In this document: piece after piece, positions 6,136 to 12,220 of the stretch | Position numbering within the stretch: position 1 is the stretch's first letter | Layout: the number at the start of each line of letters is the position of its first letter | Source of the DNA: an uncultured Butyrivibrio sp. | Lineage (GTDB): Bacteria; Bacillota; Clostridia; Lachnospirales; Lachnospiraceae | Length of the DNA stretch: 16,902 nt | Assembly (NCBI GenBank): GCA_910577605.1 | Contig: CAJTON010000038.1 | Coordinates: 10,194-27,095, forward strand | Direction: 5' to 3' | Notes under the pieces: model-generated | The model's database searches: none | Seen by the model: only the letters and a program-made list of their open reading frames with translations | What the model was told of the DNA's origin: nothing | Position numbers and translations under genes: made by a program

Positions 6136-7189
6136 GATGGCTTCTGTCTGTTTTATACCTGTTGTATTTTTCCCTGTACGCATAACTGTCACCAAATATG
6201 TTCCATGCGGCTTTAACTACGTTTGGCTCGTATGGGCGGATTTTTTCTAAATCTTCCACCGCCTTATAAGATATAGGGCACCCACAGCAGCCAGTCCTTG
6301 TCAGTCCATAAACTTCGTAGGCATCCGAATACTTGATTCCGTAATAGTCCTTGTACCATGCCTTATCATTATCCGTGACGTAGTACAGCGGTCTAAGCCG
6401 GTATTGACCGTCGCTTGTTTCGGTAAAACACAACGCGGAATTGTCTTTGCGGGGAACTGAACGCATTCCGCCTTCTGCCCTTCGTTCGCCGGTGATTATC
6501 ATGTCATAATCCTTCTGGACTTTATGGGCGACTTGCTTTTTGCAGTAGTCACAGCATTTTGCGCTTATCTTAAAGTTTGGCGGGCACTCGCCTATGAAGT
6601 CGCGCATATATTTAGAAGAATTAATAACAAGCTGAATATTCGGGCGCGGTTCTCCGGCTGAATTACAGCAGCAGAGGAAATTTATCACGCTTTCGCACTT
6701 CGGATAGCGCTCTTTGAGTTCTTTCCGCTTTGCCGCCTTATCTTCTGCTTTTTCGTATTCTTCAGCAATCGACAGGGGTATATTTTTCTTCTGCCATTCC
6801 GACAATCCCGCGGACATTATTTTTGACACAAACGGGATTCCGTAAGTTCTTGCCGCCTGAACTATGTTGATTTTCGGACGGCATTCTTTGATTTCCACGC
6901 CGTATTTTTCCGCGGTGGATTTTACATGATTTTTTGTGACTTGCATCTCAAGACCAGTATTAAAAAAGACATATGTAATCGTCGGGAGGTCAAATATCTC
7001 TCTTGTACGTTCAATGACATCAATCATGATGTCGCTATCTGCTCCGCCCGAATAAGAACATATCGCGTTCGGATATTCCCGGAGCCGTTTTGCTATAATG
7101 CTTTGTATTGCCTGAAATTTTGCGGGCGCTTCAAAATCAGCGTATGCGGGGCGTTCGGTATAGACTTTGCTTTTATAGGTTTCTTTCAT
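6125..7189 (-). CDS. PP-loop ATPase, PAPS-reductase-like, with Cys clusters
   Basis: The 354-residue protein carries a PP-loop, SYSGGADS, at 45-52, the ATP-pyrophosphatase motif of the PAPS reductase / DndC / adenine nucleotide hydrolase group. It also has Cys-rich sites: LCCC at 172-175, CCDYC at 212-216 and TGCCGCP at 299-305, compatible with a 4Fe-4S or zinc site between the last two. A conserved-looking GERRAEGGMRS sits at 234-244. The start at ATG 7189 has GGAG 7 bases upstream. Such proteins are common in Firmicute phages and often labelled PAPS reductase, but sulfate assimilation is unlikely here. Nucleic-acid modification, sulfur transfer or nucleotide editing is more plausible and unproven. 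It follows the DUF4406-like gene in one operon. Confidence 0.85.
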   Translation of the reverse strand: MKETYKSKVYTERPAYADFEAPAKFQAIQSIIAKRLREYPNAICSYSGGADSDIMIDVIERTREIFDLPTITYVFFNTGLEMQVTKNHVKSTAEKYGVEIKECRPKINIVQAARTYGIPFVSKIMSAGLSEWQKKNIPLSIAEEYEKAEDKAAKRKELKERYPKCESVINFLCCCNSAGEPRPNIQLVINSSKYMRDFIGECPPNFKISAKCCDYCKKQVAHKVQKDYDMIITGERRAEGGMRSVPRKDNSALCFTETSDGQYRLRPLYYVTDNDKAWYKDYYGIKYSDAYEVYGLTRTGCCGCPISYKAVEDLEKIRPYEPNVVKAAWNIFGDSYAYREKYNRYKTDRSHHDR

Positions 7190-7208
7190 CTTTTTTCTCC
7201 TTACATCA

Positions 7209-7619
7209 TCATGTTAAGCGCTCCAACTTGGCACCCTCAAAAATAATATTTTTTCTCAGTGCCAACGCAAACCCAAATTCACGGTTCGCAAAAATGTCAT
7301 ACTCCCAATCCTTGAGCATATAAATGCTGGCGCACGCCATTATACAAAGCAAATCTGTCGTTATATAGTCTGCCGCTTCACTCTTCGGAAATTCGTCAAG
7401 CTTCAGTTGAATATCCAAAGTTTCAGCCGCTATTTCGAGGGGCAATATGCATATCCGTACTCTTTTCGGAAGCCGAACATCATATCCGCATTCCGATAAA
7501 AGCTTTTTCGCGTTTAGAAAACGGTCTATACTGTCGGTTTTGCCGTTTTTTGCTCCGCAGAGATATATAAGATTGTTAGTTTTTAAAATCTGATTTTCCA
7601 TTGTCATATATCCATTCAT
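7209..7619 (-). CDS. DUF4406-like protein (nucleoside deoxyribosyltransferase-like fold)
   Basis: The pattern LIYLCGAKNG near the N-terminus, GYDVRLP in the middle and IYMLKDWEYD...ANREFGFALALRKNIIFE at the end fits small nucleoside 2-deoxyribosyltransferase-like proteins (DUF4406 type) often found in phages. The Glu in NREFG would be in the position of the family's catalytic acid. The start is uncertain: ATG at 7619 overlaps the upstream gene by 44 bases with a distant GAAGG, while ATGs at 7607 and 7601 are possible. A nucleotide-metabolism role is inferred from fold family. Confidence 0.75.
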   Translation of the reverse strand: MNGYMTMENQILKTNNLIYLCGAKNGKTDSIDRFLNAKKLLSECGYDVRLPKRVRICILPLEIAAETLDIQLKLDEFPKSEAADYITTDLLCIMACASIYMLKDWEYDIFANREFGFALALRKNIIFEGAKLERLT

Positions 7620-8208
7620 AATTTGCGTATACCTTCGCCGGATAGTCCGCGCCGCCGTTGTACGCTATGAGCGCCTTGTCAAGGTCCCCGGCGTTTTCGT
7701 CCAACAAAAAACCCAAAATCGCTATTCCGAGAGCGACGTTCTGCACAGGGTCGGTGCGGTAGTCGGTCAGTCTTTTTTCGGCGGCGAGCCAGTCCCACCA
7801 GCGGGGTTGTATCTGCATCAGTCCGTAGGCGTTGCCGGAGTCGCCGATTGCGGCGGCGTCAAACTCGCTTTCGGTTTTGATTATGGCGAGTATGAGGTCG
7901 TAGGCGATTTCGTACTGGGCGCAGGCGGCATATATTGACATCTGGAGGTCTGCTGAAAGCGGAATAAAACTGTATGCTACAAAATTTTCCGCCTCCGTTA
8001 TGTATTCTTGAACGGTACTTTCAACCGGCGTTGTCATATGTTCCGTAGGCAAATCGGCAGTAACCGAACTTTCCGGTTGAAACGCGGGCGGCTGTTTTTG
8101 AGGGCGCACACAATTTTTAAAATATAATGCGCCCGACGCCGCAAGAATAAGAATTGCAAGGCATATAACCGCAGACGGCAGACTGTCCCTTAGTTTGTAT
8201 TTTTTCAT
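7576..8208 (-). CDS. membrane-anchored lytic transglycosylase (SLT domain)
   Basis: The 210-residue protein has one N-terminal membrane segment (about 12-30, AVICLAILILAASGALYF), a Pro/Thr/Glu linker (about 34-75) and an SLT-type domain (about 86-200). The domain shows IIKTESEFD with the catalytic Glu113, GNAYGLMQIQ at 125-134 and AYNGG at 182-186. It should cleave peptidoglycan glycan strands outside the membrane. The start at ATG 8208 has GAGG 7 bases upstream and overlaps the previous stop by four bases (ATGA). It is far from the lysis cassette at 14-16 kb, so a local wall-remodelling job, such as one linked to transfer or persistence, is possible. Confidence 0.9.
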   Translation of the reverse strand: MKKYKLRDSLPSAVICLAILILAASGALYFKNCVRPQKQPPAFQPESSVTADLPTEHMTTPVESTVQEYITEAENFVAYSFIPLSADLQMSIYAACAQYEIAYDLILAIIKTESEFDAAAIGDSGNAYGLMQIQPRWWDWLAAEKRLTDYRTDPVQNVALGIAILGFLLDENAGDLDKALIAYNGGADYPAKVYANYEWIYDNGKSDFKN

Positions 8209-8468
8209 GGCTTGTCCTCTGTCACGATTCGAGGCTCATAATTAATTTGAGCCTGAAATCCGGAAGCCGATGTTTTTACGGCATTAGGGCGAAGTACATC
8301 TTTACAAAGCGAACTATGTAAATACATTTCAGCGGCACGTGAAAGATCATTCTTAATTCTCCGAATAACCGACCAAGCCATTTGATATGTAACATCATCA
8401 TCTTTAAGAATTGTTCTTATCTCAGCCTCAATTTGTCTCTCTTTGTCTATTTCTGTTATCTCATTCAT
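8205..8468 (-). CDS. hypothetical protein, 87 aa
   Basis: ATG at 8468 is preceded by AAGGAG with about 9 bases of spacing. The first half is helical and charged (MNEITEIDKERQIEAEIRTIL, MAWSVIRRIKNDLSRAAEMYL); the C-terminus looks unstructured. It is the first gene of the leftward run that ends at 5610 and is coupled to the transglycosylase by an ATGA overlap. No family recognised. Confidence 0.7.
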   Translation of the reverse strand: MNEITEIDKERQIEAEIRTILKDDDVTYQMAWSVIRRIKNDLSRAAEMYLHSSLCKDVLRPNAVKTSASGFQAQINYEPRIVTEDKP

Positions 8469-8499
8469 ACCCTCAATCTCCTTTTTTCAAAACTCTTTA

Positions 8500-8558
8500 T
8501 TGCCGAATCTGCATTTATCCCTTATACTTGTGCTAGGCTATTGCAGTAGCCTAGCACA
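8500..8558 (+). promoter_or_regulatory. rightward promoter followed by a perfect 12-bp inverted repeat
   Basis: TTGCCG (8500-8505), a 17-base spacer and TATACT (8523-8528) make a reasonable promoter for the gene at 8578. Immediately after it, TGTGCTAGGCTA (8529-8540) and TAGCCTAGCACA (8547-8558) form a perfect 12-base inverted repeat with a 6-base centre, covering the expected start site. There is no T-run, so an operator (or 5' hairpin) fits better than a terminator. It also lies in the upstream region of the leftward gene at 8468. Confidence 0.6.
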
Positions 8559-8577
8559 TAAGAAAGGAGTAAAAACT

Positions 8578-8796
8578 ATGATGTCATTTATTAATCCAGA
8601 ACTTGCTGCGCATAATATCGCAACAGCCTTTTGTGAACGTCAAATTCAGAAACTGCCCGACAATGCCTTTATTCCGGGTGATAAAAAACATTCTGATCCA
8701 GCCATAAAAGAAATATGGGAATTGTATTCCAACGTTTACGATTCCGTATTTGAAGCAGCAGATCACGAAAATGCATTACCCACAGATGAAGAATAG
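8578..8796 (+). CDS. small acidic hypothetical protein, 72 aa
   Basis: ATG at 8578 (MMSFINPELAAHN) has AAAGGAG 8 bases upstream; the longer open frame from 8443 would cross the promoter and divergent gene. The product is helical and acidic at its end (ENALPTDEE), with no membrane segment. It overlaps the leftward gene at 8763-8996 tail to tail by 34 bases. No family recognised. Confidence 0.7.
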   Translation: MMSFINPELAAHNIATAFCERQIQKLPDNAFIPGDKKHSDPAIKEIWELYSNVYDSVFEAADHENALPTDEE

Positions 8797-8996
8797 TCAA
8801 AGTCGGCTATTTTCTTCAATGGGTCAATTTCGATAATATCTTCCATTACAAGACCCATTGAGGACATCAGATATTTTATTTCCAACAAACTGAACCCATT
8901 TGTATCCAAATACTTAAAAATATGTTCACAGCCCCGTTGAACCTTATTTAAATCTATTCCTTCTGCTTTTGCCCGTCTGCGTTGTCGTTCTGTCAT
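8763..8996 (-). CDS. hypothetical protein, 77 aa
   Basis: ATG at 8996 has AGGAGG 7 bases upstream and overlaps the previous stop (ATGA). The N-terminus is strongly basic (MTERQRRRAKAEGIDLNK); a helical segment (HIFKYLDTNGFSLLEIKYLMSSMG) and an acidic end follow. A small DNA- or protein-binding accessory is possible; no family recognised. Confidence 0.72.
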   Translation of the reverse strand: MTERQRRRAKAEGIDLNKVQRGCEHIFKYLDTNGFSLLEIKYLMSSMGLVMEDIIEIDPLKKIADFDYSSSVGNAFS

Positions 8997-9160
8997 GCTG
9001 TCACCTCCTGCAATTCTTTCTTATTTCCACTGTCAGCGACATCTTCTTTCGCAATCGCCATACCCTCCGCAATGCCGAGAATGTAACTCTGCTTGTCCTT
9101 GCTAAGTTTAGGTACGGTTTGTGCAATTTTTCTAATAAGATCTTTTTCCTTTTCTGACAT
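8993..9160 (-). CDS. small phage protein, 55 aa
   Basis: Reading leftward from ATG 9160 gives 55 codons ending in a TGA shared with the next start (ATGA). The central pattern VPKLSKDKQSYILGIAEGMA resembles a segment common in small Firmicute phage and regulator-associated proteins. Upstream is GGGAAGTGG at a suitable distance. It is the first gene of a two-gene unit with the 77-residue protein. Function unknown. Confidence 0.68.
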   Translation of the reverse strand: MSEKEKDLIRKIAQTVPKLSKDKQSYILGIAEGMAIAKEDVADSGNKKELQEVTA

Positions 9161-9182
9161 AGATTCCACTTCCCTTCTGTGA

Positions 9183-9188
9183 TATAAT
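9183..9188 (+). promoter_or_regulatory. possible -10 box of the gene at 9217
   Basis: A perfect TATAAT lies 34 bases before the start codon in an otherwise short intergenic gap, but I find no good -35 at normal spacing, so the call is weak. Confidence 0.3.
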
Positions 9189-9216
9189 TACCTTAAAAAC
9201 CTAAGGAGAAAACCAT

Positions 9217-9540
9217 ATGATTTTCAAAAATGATAAGAAACTATTAAAAATAATAAAATCTCAATCCCCAAAACTTCCAAACAACTACTACGATTGGGAA
9301 GATATTTATAGGGTTTCCGGCATGTCAAATACGGATTATTTGATTTCCCTCCGTAGCCTTGCAGAAAACGAGATAATCTCATTTGGAGACCAATCAAAGA
9401 CTGCATTTCGGCTTGAAGCAAACGGATTGTATTTTAACGAATATCAAAAGCAAAACCGCATTCAATACATGATGGATAAACTTGTTGATTTCTTTGCTTT
9501 GATTGTTGCCATAATAGCATTGATTATCTCGATAGCTTAA
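9217..9540 (+). CDS. small protein with winged-helix-like N-terminus and C-terminal membrane anchor
   Basis: ATG at 9217 has AAGGAG 8 bases upstream. Residues about 1-75 look like a small winged helix (DDKKLLKIIKSQ-like helix, IYRVSGMSNTDYLISLRSLAENEIIS, then a beta-hairpin TAFRLEANGLYF). Residues about 88-107 (LVDFFALIVAIIALIISIA) form one hydrophobic helix that ends the protein, a tail anchor. It overlaps the leftward gene at 9524 by 17 bases, tail to tail. A membrane-tethered regulator or sensor is plausible; no family certain. Confidence 0.75.
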   Translation: MIFKNDKKLLKIIKSQSPKLPNNYYDWEDIYRVSGMSNTDYLISLRSLAENEIISFGDQSKTAFRLEANGLYFNEYQKQNRIQYMMDKLVDFFALIVAIIALIISIA

Positions 9541-9805
9541 CGCCGGATTTTTCTAAATCTTTCCACCATTCCTCAAATTCGGAAGGAGTTAGGCATTTCT
9601 GAATTTCTATCATGAGATGCCTTCTTCTTTCTTTTTCACTTGTCATTCTCTCGATTTCTCGAATGTACGACTGTAAAATTTTGCTCTTTGACCTTTTCTT
9701 TTTTCTTTTGGTTTCATATGGGAGCAAGTCAAAATCTATTGGCTTTCTTCCTATCCTCCTATCCCATGTACCGTCAACTAAATTCCAAGATGTCGCATAG
9801 GTCAT
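9524..9805 (-). CDS. basic hypothetical protein, first gene of the main early leftward promoter
   Basis: The 93-residue product has a Lys/Arg-rich stretch (ETKRKKKRSKSKILQSYIREIERM) and a C-terminal helix with LTPSEFEEWWKDLEKSG. ATG 9805 is the only start between an upstream in-frame stop and the conserved-looking part; its ribosome site is weak. It is read from the consensus promoter at 9886-9914, next to the repressor, so it holds the position of a Cro or early antirepressor gene. No HTH is evident, so this is position only. Confidence 0.65.
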   Translation of the reverse strand: MTYATSWNLVDGTWDRRIGRKPIDFDLLPYETKRKKKRSKSKILQSYIREIERMTSEKERRRHLMIEIQKCLTPSEFEEWWKDLEKSGVKLSR

Positions 9806-9885
9806 CTTTTGAATGGTTTTCGAGGTTTTTCCATAAAAATTTGATTGGCAAACTCATTTTTTTCCTTCTTGTTGATTATACGACT

Positions 9886-9914
9886 ATTATATGTCTAGTA
9901 GCGTACAATGTCAA
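9886..9914 (-). promoter_or_regulatory. consensus early leftward promoter
   Basis: On the minus strand TTGACA (9914-9909) and TATAAT (9891-9886) are both perfect and 17 bases apart. An imperfect inverted pair, TACGACTA (9879-9886) and TAGTAGCGTA (9896-9905), covers the -10 and spacer, the expected place for repressor binding. Confidence 0.82.
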
Positions 9915-9924
9915 GAACTTTTTG

Positions 9925-9953
9925 TTGACTACTCGACTTTTTTTTGATATGGT
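9925..9953 (+). promoter_or_regulatory. repressor-maintenance promoter
   Basis: TTGACT (9925-9930), 17 bases, then TATGGT (9948-9953) preceded by TGA, an extended -10. A further half-site-like GACTACTCGACT (9927-9938) overlaps it. It drives the TTG-start repressor gene at 9976. Confidence 0.6.
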
Positions 9954-9975
9954 ATCTTAAAAGGAGGTATTAAAA

Positions 9976-10341
9976 TTGAAAGACAGAATTAAAAAAATAA
10001 GAAAAGATTCTGGTCTTACGCAGGAAAAATTTGCGGAACGGCTAGGAATAAAAAGAAACACGGTCGCTACTTATGAAACCGGAAAAAGCGAGCCAATGGA
10101 TAATATTATTGTTTCTATTTGTCGGGAATTTAGCATAAGTGAAAATTGGTTAAGAACCGGTATCGGCGAAATGAAGAAATCTCTTACCAAAAATCAAGAA
10201 ATAGGTGCTTTTGCAAATGAAGTTATGAAATTGCCAGACGAGGCATTTAAAAAACGGTTTGTAGATGCTTTGAAAAAACTTGATGAAAAAGACTGGGAAA
10301 ACCTAGAAAAAATAGCAAACAAACTTCTGAAAGAGGACTAA
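9976..10341 (+). CDS. XRE/CI-like phage repressor
   Basis: The 121-residue protein starts with TTG at 9976, fixed by AAGGAGG 8 bases upstream and no nearby ATG. Residues 3-60 are a classical Cro/C1 HTH (IKKIRKDSGLTQEKFAERLG, then IKRNTVATYETGKSEP), followed by FSISENWLRTGIGEM, a signature of phage repressors. The helical C-terminus (about 72-121) is short and lacks a LexA-type Ser-Lys protease, so induction would need an antirepressor or other inactivation. It faces the consensus leftward early promoter and should be the lysogeny master regulator. Its 3' end converges on a 34-codon leftward ORF. Confidence 0.92.
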   Translation: MKDRIKKIRKDSGLTQEKFAERLGIKRNTVATYETGKSEPMDNIIVSICREFSISENWLRTGIGEMKKSLTKNQEIGAFANEVMKLPDEAFKKRFVDALKKLDEKDWENLEKIANKLLKED

Positions 10342-10353
10342 CTCAGTCCTCTT
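10331..10353. terminator. hairpin shared by two converging genes (weak terminator)
   Basis: AAGAGGACT (10331-10339) and AGTCCTCTT (10345-10353) make a perfect 9-base stem with a 5-base loop. The loop region contains both stop codons: TAA of the repressor and TGA of the opposite ORF. There is no real T-run on either side, so termination is uncertain. Confidence 0.45.
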
Positions 10354-10447
10354 TCGTCATGTTTAGAATAAATTGTAAAATCTGTTCAAGAATCCATGGA
10401 TTCTCAATTTTCTCTATCATTTCAACTATTATTTTTTTATAATCCAT
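10343..10447 (-). CDS. 34-residue leftward microprotein
   Basis: Leftward from ATG 10447 a 34-codon frame reads MDYKKIIVEMIEKI... to MTKED and ends in TGA. It has a strong GGGGGA site 7 bases upstream and its own perfect consensus promoter. Similar very short MDYK-type helical ORFs occur next to regulators in Firmicute mobile elements. The product is a single amphipathic helix pair at most. Converges with the repressor. Function unknown; a repressor-modulating peptide is possible. Confidence 0.65.
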   Translation of the reverse strand: MDYKKIIVEMIEKIENPWILEQILQFILNMTKED

Positions 10448-10495
10448 AGCCTTATCCCCCAAGTAAAACACACGTTCTAAAGTAGCGATATACTC

Positions 10496-10524
10496 ATTAT
10501 ATCGAACACTTGTTCATGTGTCAA
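10496..10524 (-). promoter_or_regulatory. consensus promoter with embedded inverted repeat
   Basis: Minus-strand TTGACA (10524-10519) and TATAAT (10501-10496) are perfect and 17 bases apart. The spacer contains GAACA-CT-TGTTC (10504-10515), and CGATAT / ATATCG (10486-10491, 10499-10504) flanks the -10. It drives the 34-codon ORF and is evidently controlled. Confidence 0.78.
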
Positions 10525-10667
10525 GATTGACAGAACAGGAAAATTATAGAAATTTAATTTTATTACTGCATATCATTCTCATTAACAGCAATTAATTCTC
10601 TTAAATTTATTATTGCCTTACACTTTACCACCCCCCGCCACTATTTTTGTTTGCAGAATAATATTTC

Positions 10668-10697
10668 TTGACATTATGAATCAAATTGTAATATAAT
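10668..10697 (+). promoter_or_regulatory. promoter of the lipoprotein gene
   Basis: TTGACA (10668-10673), an 18-base spacer and TATAAT (10692-10697). The start codon follows at 10759 after a GAAAGGAAAG site. No operator-like repeat is seen, so expression may be constitutive in the lysogen. Confidence 0.75.
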
Positions 10698-10758
10698 CAT
10701 AGCAATTATTAAACAATGCTTTGCCATTGAGCGAAGTAAAAGAAAGGAAAGAATACAT

Positions 10759-11382
10759 ATGAGAAAAAAAATTTTAATTCTATGCAGCATAATGCTTATG
10801 CTCTCTTTGTCGGTGATCGGCTGCTCTAAAATCAGCCAAGAGGACTACGATTCTCTTAATCAAAGTTACGAATCGGTACAAGAAGATTATAAAAATCTTC
10901 AAACAAACAATCAAAAGCTTCAAAATAACTGCAAAGAACTCGAATCACAGTTAGATAATTCCAAAAAGGAACTTGAATCGTTATCAAATCAGACTGTTTC
11001 CAGCACTGATATTTTTTCAGAGGATTATTTAGACTTATCAATTTGGGTTTCTACGTCATTCGGTGATAATGCTATATATTCCGAATTAGGAAATAGAGAA
11101 TCTCCAGACGGAAAATATGTGCAAATTGTTGTTCCATCGAATTATACTGCCAAAGATACAGATACTATACTTACAGAAATTGCTATGGCTCTGGGCGTTT
11201 TTGAGTTACTTGGTACAAAGTATGATATAGTCTCAATAAAATATTTAACAAGCGATGGACACGAAATTATTGACGGCGAATTTTTCAGAAATGAAAATGG
11301 AAAATTTCTTTTAAATACTCTCAGCGGAGATACTCAAAACATAACAACCATACTCATACGAGTAAATGAATGGTTAAAATAA
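10759..11382 (+). CDS. coiled-coil lipoprotein, likely lysogenic-conversion cargo
   Basis: The 207-residue protein begins with a lipoprotein signal (MRKKILILCSIMLMLSLSVIGCS) with the lipidated Cys22. Residues about 26-78 are a heptad-rich coiled coil (QEDYDSLNQSYESVQEDYKNL..., KLQNNCKELESQL). A globular domain follows (about 85-207) with mixed alpha/beta pattern, including ESPDGKYVQIVVPSNY and a C-terminal TTILIRVNEWLK. It should sit on the outer face of the membrane. It has its own promoter and terminator and stands apart from the phage operons. Superinfection exclusion is one idea; no family recognised. Confidence 0.88.
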   Translation: MRKKILILCSIMLMLSLSVIGCSKISQEDYDSLNQSYESVQEDYKNLQTNNQKLQNNCKELESQLDNSKKELESLSNQTVSSTDIFSEDYLDLSIWVSTSFGDNAIYSELGNRESPDGKYVQIVVPSNYTAKDTDTILTEIAMALGVFELLGTKYDIVSIKYLTSDGHEIIDGEFFRNENGKFLLNTLSGDTQNITTILIRVNEWLK

Positions 11383-11427
11383 TGTTTTAAATTTTCAAAC
11401 TCAATAATATCATTATCAACTATAAAA

Positions 11428-11466
11428 TAAGCGCGGACTGGATATTATTCTGCGCTTAGTTTTTGC
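11428..11466 (+). terminator. intrinsic terminator after the lipoprotein gene
   Basis: TAAGCGC (11428-11434) pairs with GCGCTTA (11452-11458), extendable by a G-T and a G-C pair, and is followed by a GTTTTT run. Confidence 0.65.
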
Positions 11467-11497
11467 CTAAAAACTTTTAATTCCTTTCAAATTCCTC

Positions 11498-11526
11498 TTG
11501 ACTTTTATGCGCATAATGCGTATAAT
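11498..11526 (+). promoter_or_regulatory. hicAB promoter with palindromic operator
   Basis: TTGACT (11498-11503), 17 bases, TATAAT (11521-11526). The spacer contains a perfect 12-base palindrome, TTATGCGCATAA (11505-11516), followed by a third half-site (TGCGTATAA). This is where HicB would be expected to repress the operon. Confidence 0.78.
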
Positions 11527-11548
11527 ATGACTATAAGGAGGTTAAAGC

Positions 11549-11728
11549 ATGAAATTCCGGGAAATAGAAAAAATAATTTTAGCTGACGGTTGGAAATTTA
11601 AAAAGGCGAAAGGCTCGCATTACTCATATGTCCATCCGACCAAAACGGGTAAAATCACAATCCCAAACCACCCCGGAGATCTTGATCCCCGAACAATTAA
11701 ATCCATTTTAAGGCAGGCGGGGCTATAA
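11549..11728 (+). CDS. hicA: HicA family mRNA interferase toxin
   Basis: The 59-residue product has the double-stranded-RNA-binding-like HicA fold: MKFREIEKIILADGWKF, KKAKGSHYSYVHP with the catalytic-type His24, TGKITIPNHPG, and LDPRTIKSILRQAGL at the end. HicA toxins cleave mRNA and are silenced by HicB. The start is fixed by AAGGAGG 7 bases upstream. It is followed by two HicB genes. The length is normal for the family, so it appears intact. Confidence 0.92.
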   Translation: MKFREIEKIILADGWKFKKAKGSHYSYVHPTKTGKITIPNHPGDLDPRTIKSILRQAGL

Positions 11729-11764
11729 AAGCCCTGTTCTTCCTAAGTTTAAAGGAGGTTCTTT

Positions 11765-12175
11765 ATGAAATTAACTTATCCCGCTTGTTTTTACCCTTGC
11801 GAACAGAAAAAGGGCGCATATACGGTTGAAGTCCCTGACCTCCCCGGCTGTGTAAGCGAAGGAGACTCTTTAGCCGACGCTATTTTAATGGCTACCGATG
11901 CCGCCTCCGGCTGGGTTCTGGACGAACTTGAGGACGGAAAATCCGCTCCCGCAGCAAGCCCATTAGAAAGCATAGTTCCCGATTCCGGCGGCTTCGTCAA
12001 TATGTTGGTTTTGGACATGGATACTTACGCAGAAAAATATGGCGAAAAAGCAGTAAGAAAAAATCTCACTATCCCCGCATGGCTCAATACCTTTGCAGAG
12101 AAAAATGATATTAACTTTTCACAAGTGCTTCAGGATTCTTTAACTGCAATGTATCAGCAAAGCCAGCAGGCATAA
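11765..12175 (+). CDS. hicB: HicB family antitoxin (first copy)
   Basis: The 136-residue protein has a degraded-RNase-H-like HicB domain (residues 1-60: YTVEVPDLPGCVSEGDSLADAI) and a C-terminal ribbon-helix-helix or similar DNA-binding domain (about 96-130: KNLTIPAWLNTFAEKN, FSQVLQDSL). It should neutralise HicA and autorepress at the TTATGCGCATAA palindrome. AAGGAGG precedes ATG 11765. Confidence 0.92.
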   Translation: MKLTYPACFYPCEQKKGAYTVEVPDLPGCVSEGDSLADAILMATDAASGWVLDELEDGKSAPAASPLESIVPDSGGFVNMLVLDMDTYAEKYGEKAVRKNLTIPAWLNTFAEKNDINFSQVLQDSLTAMYQQSQQA

Positions 12176-12220
12176 TGCCCCTTCGTTTCGACATTTTACT
12201 CACTCAAGGAGATTTTAACA

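Noticed and set aside
10575..10645. A leftward GTG frame of 22 codons (VVKCKAIINLRELIAVNENDMQ-like) behind a GGGGGG tract
   Set aside because: It looks somewhat protein-like but is too short, has no ATG and no promoter that I can place; chance cannot be excluded.
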